From assembly GCA_030054095.1 (NCBI GenBank), contig JASGCO010000029.1:1-54154 (forward strand): a stretch of DNA of 54,154 bases, written 5' to 3'. A program made the translations under genes and the position numbers. Origin of the DNA: Sediminibacterium sp. (GTDB lineage Bacteria; Bacteroidota; Bacteroidia; B-17B0; Aurantibacillaceae). Below are positions 24,416-32,982 of the stretch, one piece after another; position 1 is the first letter of the stretch; the number at the start of each line of letters is the position of its first letter. A model generated the notes under the pieces. That model ran no database searches and was not told the origin of the DNA. It saw only the letters and a list, made by a program, of their open reading frames with translations.

Positions 24416-25513
24416 ATGGTTTTGATAAAAGATATTCTTAAAGCGATAGAAGACTACGCGCCATTGCGCTATCAGGAGTCGTACGACAACGCCGGATTAA
24501 TTACAGGAGATGCATTGGCAGAAGTTACTGGCGCATTGCTGAGTTTAGATTGCATTGAAGCCACCATTGAGGAAGCCATAGAAAACAACTGTAACCTGAT
24601 AATTGCCCATCACCCTATCGTATTTGGCGGTTTAAAAAAAATTACCGGGAGTAATTATGTAGAACGGACGGTTATCAAGGCCATCCGAAATAACATAGCC
24701 ATTTACGCGGCCCATACCAATCTCGATAACGTAAAAAATGGTGTAAACGCAAGGATAGCGCAAAAACTGGGACTAACAAACCTGTCTGTTCTGGCACCCA
24801 AAAAACAATTATTAAAAAAACTGGTCACCTATGTACCTGAAAAACAAGCCAATGAAGTAAGACAAGCCCTTTTTGAAGCGGGAGCCGGTCATATAGGCGA
24901 ATACGATAGTTGCAGCTTTAACTTAAGTGGAACAGGAACCTTCAGAGGGAATGAAACAACTCATCCGTTTGCCGGGAAACCCATGGAATTACATCAGGAA
25001 AACGAAATCAGGATAGAAACAGTATTCCCCGCTTACCTCGAAACAACTATTATACGGGCACTTTTGGATGCGCATCCATACGAAGAGGTGGCTTACGACA
25101 TTTATAGTCTGGATAACGCGCTTAATACCGTTGGCAGCGGCATGCTGGGCCAATTACCGGAAGCGCTTCCCGAACAGAATTTTTTACAACTGGTTAAAAC
25201 GCAATTAAAAGCCGGGGTACTGAAACACACCGCTTTTACGCGAAAAAACATCAAAAAAGTAGCGCTTTGTGGTGGAAGTGGTCAATTTTTACTCAAAAAT
25301 GCCATTTCAGCCGGAGCCGATGCCTACATCACCGCCGATTTTAAATACCACGAGTTTTTCGATGCTGAAGGTAAATTGTTATTGATTGATGCCGGGCATT
25401 ACGAAACGGAGCAATTTACCCCGGAAATTTTTTATGATATAATTCAAAATAAATTTCCTAAATTTGCAACCTATTTATCGAAAATTAATACCAATCCGGT
25501 AAATTATTTTTAA
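24416..25513 (+). CDS. Nif3-like dinuclear metal centre protein
   Basis: A 365-residue member of the NIF3/YbgI/YqfO family, hexameric proteins with a two-metal site. Metal-binding segments are visible: 'NLIIAHHPIVFGGLKKI' (about 60-76), 'IAIYAAHTNLDNVKNGVN' (about 94-111), and late 'DAYITADFKYHEFFDAEGKLLLIDAGHYETEQ' (about 303-334). The length exceeds the ~250 aa of E. coli YbgI because residues about 135-240 form the PII-like insertion found in the long YqfO-type proteins. The biochemical role remains unsettled. It begins 3 bp upstream of, and is co-transcribed with, the zinc-ribbon gene that follows. Confidence 0.95.
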   Translation: MVLIKDILKAIEDYAPLRYQESYDNAGLITGDALAEVTGALLSLDCIEATIEEAIENNCNLIIAHHPIVFGGLKKITGSNYVERTVIKAIRNNIAIYAAHTNLDNVKNGVNARIAQKLGLTNLSVLAPKKQLLKKLVTYVPEKQANEVRQALFEAGAGHIGEYDSCSFNLSGTGTFRGNETTHPFAGKPMELHQENEIRIETVFPAYLETTIIRALLDAHPYEEVAYDIYSLDNALNTVGSGMLGQLPEALPEQNFLQLVKTQLKAGVLKHTAFTRKNIKKVALCGGSGQFLLKNAISAGADAYITADFKYHEFFDAEGKLLLIDAGHYETEQFTPEIFYDIIQNKFPKFATYLSKINTNPVNYF

Positions 25514-25516
25514 AAG

Positions 25517-26293
25517 ATGAGCGCAAAAATCAAAGAAAAAATCGATGCTTCTGTAGAGGGCAAATTACGTGCCCTGTACGAGTTACAATTAATTGACAGC
25601 AAAATTGACCGTTTACGTACTGTTCGCGGTGAACTGCCTTTAGAGGTTGCTGATCTGGAAGATACAGTAGCTGGTCTTGAAACCCGTTTGGCCAACGCTC
25701 AGGGCGAAATGGAAGAACTGGAAAACCAGTTAAACGAGAAAAAACAGGCTATTAAAGATTTTCAGGCCAATATTAAGAAATACGAAGCCCAGCAAAATAA
25801 AGTACGCAATAACCGTGAATACGATGCCATTACAAAGGAAATCGAATTCCAAAATCTGGAAATTCAGTTAGCGGAAAAACGCATGAAAGAAGCTAAATTT
25901 CAGATCCAGTCGCGTACGGAATTGCTGGAGAACAGCAAAACAGAATTTGAAGAGCGGAGCAAAGACCTTCAGGTAAAAAAGGCGGAATTGGACGAGATCA
26001 TTGCTGAAACTGAAAAAGATGAGCAAGATTTAATTGCACAAAGCGAAGATGCCTCAAAAAACATAGAAGAGCGTTTATTAAATGCTTACCGTCGTATCCG
26101 TGCCAATACCAAAAATGGATTAGCGGTAGTGGCCGTAGAACGCGACGCTTGTGGCGGTTGTTATAACAAAATTCCACCTCAGCGTCAATTAGACATTCGT
26201 ACCAATAAAAAAATTATTGTGTGCGAACACTGCGGACGCGTTTTAGTAGATGGTTTATTGATACCGGATACCATAGATGCTCCTCAACAATAA
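25517..26293 (+). CDS. Coiled-coil protein with C4-type zinc ribbon
   Basis: A 258-residue protein of the DUF164/COG1579 type. Residues about 20-190 are an almost continuous charged coiled coil. The C-terminus is a zinc ribbon with C-G-G-C and C-E-H-C pairs ('ACGGCYNKIPPQRQLDIRTNKKIIVCEHCGRVLV', about 210-243). It is widely conserved in bacteria next to Nif3 genes, as here with a 3-bp gap, and is thought to bind nucleic acid or proteins. A strong terminator follows directly. Confidence 0.95.
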   Translation: MSAKIKEKIDASVEGKLRALYELQLIDSKIDRLRTVRGELPLEVADLEDTVAGLETRLANAQGEMEELENQLNEKKQAIKDFQANIKKYEAQQNKVRNNREYDAITKEIEFQNLEIQLAEKRMKEAKFQIQSRTELLENSKTEFEERSKDLQVKKAELDEIIAETEKDEQDLIAQSEDASKNIEERLLNAYRRIRANTKNGLAVVAVERDACGGCYNKIPPQRQLDIRTNKKIIVCEHCGRVLVDGLLIPDTIDAPQQ

Positions 26294-26298
26294 TATTG

Positions 26299-26322
26299 AA
26301 ACCGCCCTCCGGCGGTTTTTTT
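26299..26322 (+). terminator. Intrinsic terminator after the Nif3/zinc-ribbon operon
   Basis: An 8-bp stem (aaaccgcc 26299-26306 with ggcggttt 26311-26318), a 4-base loop and a T7 tract starting 6 bp after the stop codon. It also shows that the next gene starts at 26344 rather than upstream. Confidence 0.93.
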
Positions 26323-26343
26323 GTTTATATACCTTATTACATC

Positions 26344-26898
26344 ATGATTACTTTACCAATACAACACCCTCAACTTAAAAGTGGTTTCGATAGCCCCTTA
26401 ATTGAAAAAGCCATGAATTACGCGGTGAATTGCCACAGCAGCACTAACCATTACTATAACAATTACCCTTACTCGTTTCATCTGCAAATGGTTTACAACA
26501 TGGGGTGTCAATTTGCTCATTTACTAGACCCGAAAGAAATAGAACCTGCCTTAGCCGCTTGCTGGGTGCACGACACTATTGAAGATTGCCGACAAACTTA
26601 TAACGATGTTAAAACAGCCTGTGGCCTGCAGGTTGCCGAAATTGCCTACGCGCTAACAAACGAAAAAGGACGTAACCGCAAAGAGCGTGCTAACGAACAA
26701 TATTACGAAGGAATAAGGACTACTCCCTGTGCCGTATTTGTAAAACTTTGCGATCGCTTAGCCAATGCGTCTTACTCGAAAGTGACCGGAGGATCTATGC
26801 TAAATGCTTACCGTACCGAAAACGAACTGTTTATCGAAAAACTAGGGACACATCCCTATACCGAAATGGTGGATGCATTGAGGGATTGTGTTTGCTAA
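26344..26898 (+). CDS. HD-domain hydrolase, RelA/SpoT-hydrolase (MESH1)-like
   Basis: A 184-residue single-domain HD protein. The metal/nucleotide signature is present: 'YSFHLQMVYNMG' (first His), 'ACWVHDTIEDC' (HD-x-x-E-D, as in RSH hydrolases) and 'FVKLCDRLANASYSKV' (the distal Asp, cf. K-L-A-D-R-x-x-N). Size and motif spacing match small alarmone hydrolases that remove pyrophosphate from (p)ppGpp, though other nucleotide substrates are possible. The start at 26344 is chosen because upstream frame extension crosses the terminator at 26299-26322. Confidence 0.85.
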   Translation: MITLPIQHPQLKSGFDSPLIEKAMNYAVNCHSSTNHYYNNYPYSFHLQMVYNMGCQFAHLLDPKEIEPALAACWVHDTIEDCRQTYNDVKTACGLQVAEIAYALTNEKGRNRKERANEQYYEGIRTTPCAVFVKLCDRLANASYSKVTGGSMLNAYRTENELFIEKLGTHPYTEMVDALRDCVC

Positions 26899-27028
26899 AG
26901 ATAATCCAAATTGTTTTTTGTACATTTACGTTAGTGCTTTTACTTTACAAACCCCTTGCGCAACATACGTCATACGAATAGAGAGTAAAAAATAGTCACT
27001 AAAATAACATGCCTAAAACACACTCCAC

Positions 27029-27394
27029 ATGAAAACCTATTCAAAAAAAACAGACGAAAAACCTAAAATACCCGATAACGAAGGAAAAGCCAAAAACAAA
27101 CCAAAACCGGCAGCACAGTTTAAAGATAACCGCCCTCAAACTATTGCTCAACAGAAACTCAGCGGAATAGCCGACAAACATTTACAAAAATCACCCACCC
27201 TACAAAAAAAATCAAACGAAACCATACAACTAAAAGGCGACCGATATTATTGGGTAAGACCCAATGGTGGTTCCTGGACTTATGTAGGTGCTTTTAAAAG
27301 TCACGCGGAGGCGAATCAATGGTGGGCGGAAAATAAAAGTAGTTATCCCGATGGGGAATTTTCGCAGGGAAATTCAAAAACAAAATTTAAATAG
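27029..27394 (+). CDS. Small effector-like protein with eCIS-type leader
   Basis: A 121-residue, very Lys/Asn/Gln-rich protein without signal peptide. Residues 33-54 (D-N-R-P-Q-T-I-A-Q-Q-K-L-S-G-I-A-D-K-H-L-Q-K) are close to the 'DNRPExxAQRKLQExADN' leader seen before eCIS_core/DUF4157 domains in Bacteroidota, and to residues 32-51 of the protein encoded at 23270-24328. The C-terminal ~50 residues form a compact, Trp-rich domain ('YYWVRPNGGSWTYVGAFKSHAEANQWWAENKSSYPDG') that is not recognised. It is faintly SPOR-like in its V-G-A-F-K-S step. It may be a small cargo/toxin, an immunity-related protein or a truncated relative. It is monocistronic. Confidence 0.72.
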   Translation: MKTYSKKTDEKPKIPDNEGKAKNKPKPAAQFKDNRPQTIAQQKLSGIADKHLQKSPTLQKKSNETIQLKGDRYYWVRPNGGSWTYVGAFKSHAEANQWWAENKSSYPDGEFSQGNSKTKFK

Positions 27395-27399
27395 AAGAC

Positions 27400-27945
27400 T
27401 TATTGCTTTTTGATAAACTGTTTTATTTCCTGCAAAACGCCTCTGGCTTCCTCATCCGTCAATTGCATCCCGAATGTTACAGTTTTGGCCTGACACTGAA
27501 ATTGCAACCGTTCTCCACCTTTTATCCAAAAACTTTGGTTAATGGTATCGGACCAACTACTGTGATGCAACTCTATTAGTTTCAGATCCGTTATTAATTC
27601 CAGGTCAAAGTCTTTTACTTTTCCCCTTTTATTAATTTCACGTTGATAATTTAAAAATCCAGCTTTTATCCAGATCTTTTCCTTTCCGAAACGCTTCCAT
27701 AAAAACGCCCGCATAATCTTTACTTCAAAATAGGCCCAGAAAGACAGATAAATAATGATAAACAGTTTTGCATCCTTATTTTGTAATTTAAAATAATTGG
27801 CAAACACAATAATCCCACATACCGTCCAGGCCATTAGCCACAAAAAAAGCAATCCCAATTTACGCTTATCTGTTGTGGGCAAAATAACGATACTCAATAA
27901 ATCGTCTTTCTTTAATATGCTAACCCGCTTCCCTAAAACTTTCAT
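27400..27945 (-). CDS. Membrane-anchored hypothetical protein with PH-like C-terminus
   Basis: A 181-residue protein with two hydrophobic helices (about 31-51 and 60-80) after a short basic N-terminus. The C-terminal ~100 residues are beta-rich ('IWIKAGFLNYQREINKRGKVKDFDLELITDLKLIELHHSSW ... RLQFQCQAKTVTFGMQLTDEEARGVLQEIKQFIKK'). A final helix after seven strands is typical of bacterial PH-like domains attached to membrane anchors. No function is known. It is convergent with the 121-aa gene; the two stop codons are 5 bp apart, leaving no room for a separate terminator. Confidence 0.75.
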   Translation of the reverse strand: MKVLGKRVSILKKDDLLSIVILPTTDKRKLGLLFLWLMAWTVCGIIVFANYFKLQNKDAKLFIIIYLSFWAYFEVKIMRAFLWKRFGKEKIWIKAGFLNYQREINKRGKVKDFDLELITDLKLIELHHSSWSDTINQSFWIKGGERLQFQCQAKTVTFGMQLTDEEARGVLQEIKQFIKKQ

Positions 27946-28048
27946 AAATACATCCTGTTATTTCTATAGCTCCATTATTTAAAGTTTCAACAAGGCCTAT
28001 AGTGATACTAATTAAGGATGTTGCAAATTTACTTATATTAGCGATTCT

Positions 28049-29497
28049 ATGAAGGAAAAAACACGCACATTAGGTCTGCTCGACACTACATTTCTGGTAG
28101 CTGGCAGTATGATTGGCAGTGGCATTTTTATTGTAAGTGCCGATATGATGCGTGATTTAATGAGTCCGTTTTGGGTCTTGATGTGCTGGTTACTTAGTGG
28201 TGTACTTACTCTGTTTGCCGCGCTTAGTTACGGTGAACTGGCAGGCATGATGCCTAAAGCCGGGGGGCAATTCATTTACCTGCAGAAAGCCTTTGGTAAC
28301 CTGACGGCCTTTGTTTATGGCTGGACCGTTTTTACTGTTATACAAACCGGTGTTATTGCCGCTGTTGCCGTTGCCTTTGCTAAATTTTGCGCTATCTTCT
28401 TCCCTGTATTTGACAATAGCAGATTACTGCTCGATATAGGCTGGTTCAAGATCTCGAACGCCCAGTTTCTGGCCATTGCCTCTATTCTGTTTTTAACCTG
28501 GGTAAATACCCGTGGAATTGATAATGGTAAATGGATACAGCGGCTTTTTACCGCTGCCAAACTGATAGCCTTACTTAGTATTATTGTATTAAGTCTGTTT
28601 GCTCTCGGAGGAACAAATTACCTGAGTCTGAATTTCACCAATCCTTTTGAGGCAGCTCATTATGATGCCGGTAATGGCAGCATAGAACCTCTTACCGGTA
28701 TTGGCATAGCCTGTGCTTTGGGTACAGCCATTATTGGCGCCCTGTTTAGCAGCGATGCGTGGAACAATGTAACCTTTATTGCCGGCGAAATAAAACAACC
28801 ACAACGTAATATTCCACTAGGATTACTCATTGGCGTATGTATCGTTACCCTGCTGTACTGCCTTGCCAATTTAGGTTACTTTATTGTATTACCGGCCCTT
28901 GGCGATCCTCTGGCCAATACGGAAACACTGCGCAATGGCATCTATCTGGCTACTAATGATCGTGTAGGAACCGCCGCTCTTAGCGCCATTATGGGGCAAG
29001 GTGCCGTTTATGTTATGGCTGTTCTTATCATTATTTCCACTTTCGGATGCAACAACGGTATCATTTTAGCAGGATCGCGTTTGTTTGAAAGTATGGCCAA
29101 CGAAGGACTGTTCTTTAAACAAGCTGCCCGCTTAAACCGTTTTCAGGTACCTGCCGGCGCGCTTTGGGTGCAGGGGATCTGGGCCAGTGTCCTTTGCCTC
29201 AGTGGATCGTACGGCGATTTATTAAATTACGCTACATTTTCTTCCCTATTGTTTTATTGTGTTAGCATTGGTGCTTTGTTCCGGCTGCGTAAAATTGCTC
29301 CGGAAATGGAACGACCGTATAAAGCGTTTGGTTATCCGGTAATACCGGCGCTTTATATTATAATAACCGGCATTATTTGCATTAATCTGATAATTGCCAA
29401 ACCTTTTAATACGATTATGGGATTGGTTATTATTGCTATCGGCATTCCTGTATATTTCCTGTTCAACCGTTCAAACCGTTCATCACAACAGTTTTAA
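28049..29497 (+). CDS. Amino acid permease, APC superfamily
   Basis: A 482-residue transporter with about 12 transmembrane helices. The first helix contains the unwound substrate motif 'GSMIGSGIFIV' (G-S-G-I-F), the APC hallmark. 'GELAGMMPKAGGQFIYLQKAFG' and 'SSDAWNNVTFIAGEIKQPQRNIPLGLL' are equally typical of the LAT/AAT-like branch. It imports or exchanges an unidentified amino acid. It is a single gene, divergent from the PH-like membrane protein. Confidence 0.95.
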   Translation: MKEKTRTLGLLDTTFLVAGSMIGSGIFIVSADMMRDLMSPFWVLMCWLLSGVLTLFAALSYGELAGMMPKAGGQFIYLQKAFGNLTAFVYGWTVFTVIQTGVIAAVAVAFAKFCAIFFPVFDNSRLLLDIGWFKISNAQFLAIASILFLTWVNTRGIDNGKWIQRLFTAAKLIALLSIIVLSLFALGGTNYLSLNFTNPFEAAHYDAGNGSIEPLTGIGIACALGTAIIGALFSSDAWNNVTFIAGEIKQPQRNIPLGLLIGVCIVTLLYCLANLGYFIVLPALGDPLANTETLRNGIYLATNDRVGTAALSAIMGQGAVYVMAVLIIISTFGCNNGIILAGSRLFESMANEGLFFKQAARLNRFQVPAGALWVQGIWASVLCLSGSYGDLLNYATFSSLLFYCVSIGALFRLRKIAPEMERPYKAFGYPVIPALYIIITGIICINLIIAKPFNTIMGLVIIAIGIPVYFLFNRSNRSSQQF

Positions 29498-29606
29498 TAA
29501 TCCCTGTTTTATTTATATATTGATGTAAAATTTTACCTTTATTGAACTGTATGGTATCTATACAATGACCATTACACGTTACAGTATTAAAAATATACAT
29601 CTGAAC

Positions 29607-30758
29607 ATGAAACATTATCTATTCATCATCACATTCCTTATATCCGAATTAGGAGTTAGTCTTTGGGCGCAAACCGGCACCACACTTACAGATAGTATTT
29701 TATCTGGCGGCATTCAACGCAAATTCAGACTTTACAAACCTAACAGCTATAACGGGAACACAGCCGTTCCCTTAGTGTTAAACCTGCATGGCTATACATC
29801 CAACGCTACCCAGCAACAATTTTATGGTAATTTTATGCCGATTGCCGATACAGCCAATTTTCTGATTGTACATCCTGAAGGAACAGCCCCACTTGGTTCA
29901 CAGTTCTGGAATGCCGGTATTGCGGGATCGCCCAATGATATAGCGTTTCTGAATGCGCTGATTGACTCCTTAATGCTACAATACACTATTGACCCTAATG
30001 CTGTTTACAGTTGCGGCATGAGTAACGGTGGCATTATGAGTTACTATATGGCCTGCCTCTCTAACTCGAAAATAGCCGCCATTGCTTCAGTTACGGGGAC
30101 TATGTTTAACACCTGGCTAAATGTACTTCCGGGACGTATTGTACCTGTCATGGAAATACACGGTACGGCCGACAATACCGTTCCTTATACAGGAAGTACC
30201 ACAAATAATATGGCTCCGATTGATACCGTTTTGAAGCGTTGGCGCGCACATAATGCCTGTAACAGTTCGAGTCTGGTAACCAACGTCACCAATACAAATA
30301 CAACCGATGGAGCTACCGCTATAAACTATAAATTTTACAATGCCAACGGCAAAGCCTATGTTGAACATTATAAAGTTAACAACGCTACACATACCTGGCC
30401 TGGAGCTGGTATTAACCTTGGTGTTACCTGTATGGATTTTAATGCTTCGGTCGAAATCTGGCGTTTTTTCAGGCAATTTAAACTCAATCAGTTGCAGATA
30501 ACCAACTTACCTGAAAATGAAAAACAAAAAAATGCCACGCTCATTTTTCCAAATCCATCCAGTGACTACATTTACATTAACTTACCAGCATCGAATCTAA
30601 AAGAAATACGAATCTGTAATCTGGAAGGTAAAATAGTACAAAGTACTAATACCTCCGTTATAGATATCCGTCATTTAGAAAATGGTGTTTACCTGATGTC
30701 CATACAAACAGTGAATGGTAGCTTTAATCAAAAAATTGTAAAAACACCATCGCATTAA
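29607..30758 (+). CDS. Secreted PHB-depolymerase/feruloyl-esterase-family esterase with T9SS sorting domain
   Basis: A 383-residue secreted alpha/beta hydrolase of the LpqC/PHB-depolymerase type. The ATG at 29607 starts a signal peptide ('HYLFIITFLISELGVSLWAQ'). The nucleophile elbow is G-M-S139-N-G-G, preceded by the 'VPLVLNLHGY' oxyanion region. The acid is probably in 'EIHGTADNTVPYTG' and the His in 'NNATHTWPGAG'. From about residue 305 on, 'IFPNPSSDYIYINLPASN ... LEGKIVQS ... HLENGVYLMSIQT ... QKIVK' is a type A C-terminal sorting domain for the type IX secretion system. It would cleave ester bonds outside the cell. Confidence 0.93.
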   Translation: MKHYLFIITFLISELGVSLWAQTGTTLTDSILSGGIQRKFRLYKPNSYNGNTAVPLVLNLHGYTSNATQQQFYGNFMPIADTANFLIVHPEGTAPLGSQFWNAGIAGSPNDIAFLNALIDSLMLQYTIDPNAVYSCGMSNGGIMSYYMACLSNSKIAAIASVTGTMFNTWLNVLPGRIVPVMEIHGTADNTVPYTGSTTNNMAPIDTVLKRWRAHNACNSSSLVTNVTNTNTTDGATAINYKFYNANGKAYVEHYKVNNATHTWPGAGINLGVTCMDFNASVEIWRFFRQFKLNQLQITNLPENEKQKNATLIFPNPSSDYIYINLPASNLKEIRICNLEGKIVQSTNTSVIDIRHLENGVYLMSIQTVNGSFNQKIVKTPSH

Positions 30759-30765
30759 CCATACA

Positions 30766-31374
30766 GTGGATAACGTTACCTTTTTTGAACAACATGCCCG
30801 TTGCGGTATGGTTGGACTTGTAGGAGGCTCGGCATGGATTGACCGTTCAATTCGCAAAGCCCAGAAAGCCATTACTCCAGATGGCCAAAAAAGTTTGTTT
30901 TCCCATGCCTTTATTGTAGGCGAACGCCGGGCCGATGACCATATCTGGGTTATTGAAAGCGATCTGGAGTTTCACCGTAAACAAATAAAACTGGGTGTTC
31001 AGGAAAATCGTTTAAGTAAGTACTTTAACGCGCAGGAGTATCCAAATATAGCGTTGTTAGATTTCCAGTTGAATCCTGATCAGATAAAACGTGTTCTATC
31101 TTCAGCGTTGCAACTCGTGGCTGACCGGGCACAGTACTCCCTTCGCGAAATTATGGGTGTATTACTTGCATTTGTAAGTCAACAGGAACGACACTCCAAA
31201 AACACTCTGGCGCAAGACCGGTCCTTTTTTTGCAGCGCGATGGTTCAACACTGTTTTCAATCTATCCCTCTGGTATTTGAGGAAACAGTAGCCACCAAAT
31301 TACTAACTCCTGAAGATATTTACCGCACTACTTTACCACATCGTAAATTTGAACTCATTCGATCCGGGGCATAG
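30766..31374 (+). CDS. Permuted NlpC/P60-like (YiiX-type) hydrolase
   Basis: A 202-residue papain-like protein of the circularly permuted YiiX/YebB group. The His precedes the Cys: 'LFSHAFIVGERRADDHIWVIESD' (catalytic His about residue 47, then a Glu/Asp region), and near the end 'RSFFCSAMVQHCF' (catalytic Cys about 157). Such proteins cleave amide or thioester bonds in peptidoglycan peptides, lipids or proteins. There is no signal peptide. The GTG start at 30766 lies 7 bp after the esterase stop codon, and a shorter ATG start exists at 30808. The two genes are probably co-transcribed. Confidence 0.83.
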   Translation: MDNVTFFEQHARCGMVGLVGGSAWIDRSIRKAQKAITPDGQKSLFSHAFIVGERRADDHIWVIESDLEFHRKQIKLGVQENRLSKYFNAQEYPNIALLDFQLNPDQIKRVLSSALQLVADRAQYSLREIMGVLLAFVSQQERHSKNTLAQDRSFFCSAMVQHCFQSIPLVFEETVATKLLTPEDIYRTTLPHRKFELIRSGA

Positions 31375-31484
31375 TTCGCTATCATATTTGTTTAAAATAC
31401 CTGTATAATTTTGCTTTGACGGGTTAAGCTGAACAACAGTCGAATATTTATATTTCATTTGTTCGTAAACCACATCTCAAAGAA

Positions 31485-31892
31485 TCATTCCGAATTGTTC
31501 CAAATATGGTTTATGATCTTTCTATCAAACAATTTAAAACTATACCTGTATATCTTAATACCCGATTTTCCTATATCAAGTTCTTTTTTATCGCCATTAA
31601 TCAGGAAAAACACGACAATGTATTTAGTTTTAAATTTTCGATCACACCTTTCCACTGATTTATTCCAACATTCCAGAATGGCATCAATATCTTCAGCACT
31701 CAATTGTTTGATTGTATAGGAAGCTGCCGTTGAATCATCCATTTTTTCTGGCTTCCGTAACATTTTATAGATTAACGCCTTTTTAACCTGATGAGATTCT
31801 ATTATCTCCTTACCCGCAATTTGTTTTTTTGATTGACTCAACAAACAGACTGAATAAAACCAAAAAAGCAATAACCATTTAATCTTTCTCAT
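31485..31892 (-). CDS. Small secreted hypothetical protein
   Basis: A 135-residue protein with a clear signal peptide when started at the ATG at 31892 ('MRKIKWLLLFWFYSVCLLSQ'). Longer starts add 32 residues that would bury the signal. The mature part is basic and unrecognised ('IIESHQVKKALIYKMLRK ... LSAEDIDAILECWNKSVERCDRKFKTKYIVVFFLINGDKKELDIGKSGI'). It looks like a small alpha/beta domain, with a Cys pair about seven residues apart that could form a disulfide. The function is unknown. Confidence 0.65.
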   Translation of the reverse strand: MRKIKWLLLFWFYSVCLLSQSKKQIAGKEIIESHQVKKALIYKMLRKPEKMDDSTAASYTIKQLSAEDIDAILECWNKSVERCDRKFKTKYIVVFFLINGDKKELDIGKSGIKIYRYSFKLFDRKIINHIWNNSE

Positions 31893-32081
31893 TTCTATCA
31901 ATTGTAGCTTAAACTGTAGATAATGTGTTACGCTTAAACGAAATTTATGAAGAAATAATGCACTACTTAAAGCAATATTTTGCGCCAAATAGTGCGTTAT
32001 GTAAACTGTCAGCCAAGGAATAATTAAAAAGTAAAGAAATAGGTAAACCGAATGAACTTCAATGTCTTGTTATAAATAGAA

Positions 32082-32981
32082 TTAACTTCCTGCTACAACC
32101 CTCTGCTTTACATAATTATCATACAATTCATGTACCAGGCCATCACTTAATCCGATTTGCGGAACAAATACTTTTTCGATATCAGCGGTCTTCATAACGG
32201 TCAGAAAAATTTTAGCAGCCGGCACAATTACATCCGCGCGATCCGGTTTAAGATCCAGGCGCTCTATGCGTTCCTGATACGTGTAGGAACACAGCATTTC
32301 ATAAATACCTTTCAGGCGATCATAACTCAAATGCTTGGTCTCTTTTTTACCACTCATTTTAAAAATTTTATTGATGTTTCCCCCCGAACCAATGGCGTGT
32401 AAAGGATGTTCACCCAACGTATAGGTTTTCAACCAGTCTTTCATGTGTTCCCACTCCTGCTTTTCCACTTTATCGAGCAACATACGCACGGTACCAATAT
32501 TAAACGATCTGGCCGCCTTTACCTTATTATGCGCGTAAAGTGTCAGTTCGGTGCTTCCTCCTCCCACATCTATATAGAGGTAAGAATGCTTGGGATTCAA
32601 CAGTTCTTCCACATGGTTACTAAATACCAACGAGGCTTCCGCTTTGCCTTCTATAATCTCTACATTAATACCTGCTTCCCTTCGGGCACGTTCCATTATT
32701 TCTGCGCCATTCGACGCATCGCGCATGGCACTGGTAGCCACGGCCCTGAAACCATCTACCTCATAGGCTTTAATCAAATGGCTATAACCTTTCAGCGCAG
32801 TAATCAGGCGGTCAGACTTCGCTTCTGAAATACGGCCATGTAAAAACACATCATCTCCCAAACGAATGGGCATACGAATTAACTCTTCTTTATTAAAATG
32901 GGGTTTTCCATCCACCTCATACACCCTGCAGAATAAAAGACGCATGGCATTACTTCCAATATCTATAGCGGCAAATAGCAT
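32082..32981 (-). CDS. ppx: Exopolyphosphatase (Ppx/GppA family)
   Basis: A 299-residue actin-like ATPase-fold phosphatase. It has the N-terminal phosphate loop 'AAIDIGSNAMRLLF', the 'RAVATSAMRDASNG' region with the catalytic Glu later in 'VEIIEGKAEASLVF', and the second loop 'YLYIDVGGGSTELTLY'. It hydrolyses terminal phosphates of polyphosphate (or pppGpp in GppA relatives). It is the short Ppx type without an HD extension. It starts 1 bp after ppk1 ends, so synthesis and breakdown of polyphosphate are co-expressed. Confidence 0.95.
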   Translation of the reverse strand: MLFAAIDIGSNAMRLLFCRVYEVDGKPHFNKEELIRMPIRLGDDVFLHGRISEAKSDRLITALKGYSHLIKAYEVDGFRAVATSAMRDASNGAEIMERARREAGINVEIIEGKAEASLVFSNHVEELLNPKHSYLYIDVGGGSTELTLYAHNKVKAARSFNIGTVRMLLDKVEKQEWEHMKDWLKTYTLGEHPLHAIGSGGNINKIFKMSGKKETKHLSYDRLKGIYEMLCSYTYQERIERLDLKPDRADVIVPAAKIFLTVMKTADIEKVFVPQIGLSDGLVHELYDNYVKQRVVAGS

Positions 32982-32982
32982 A

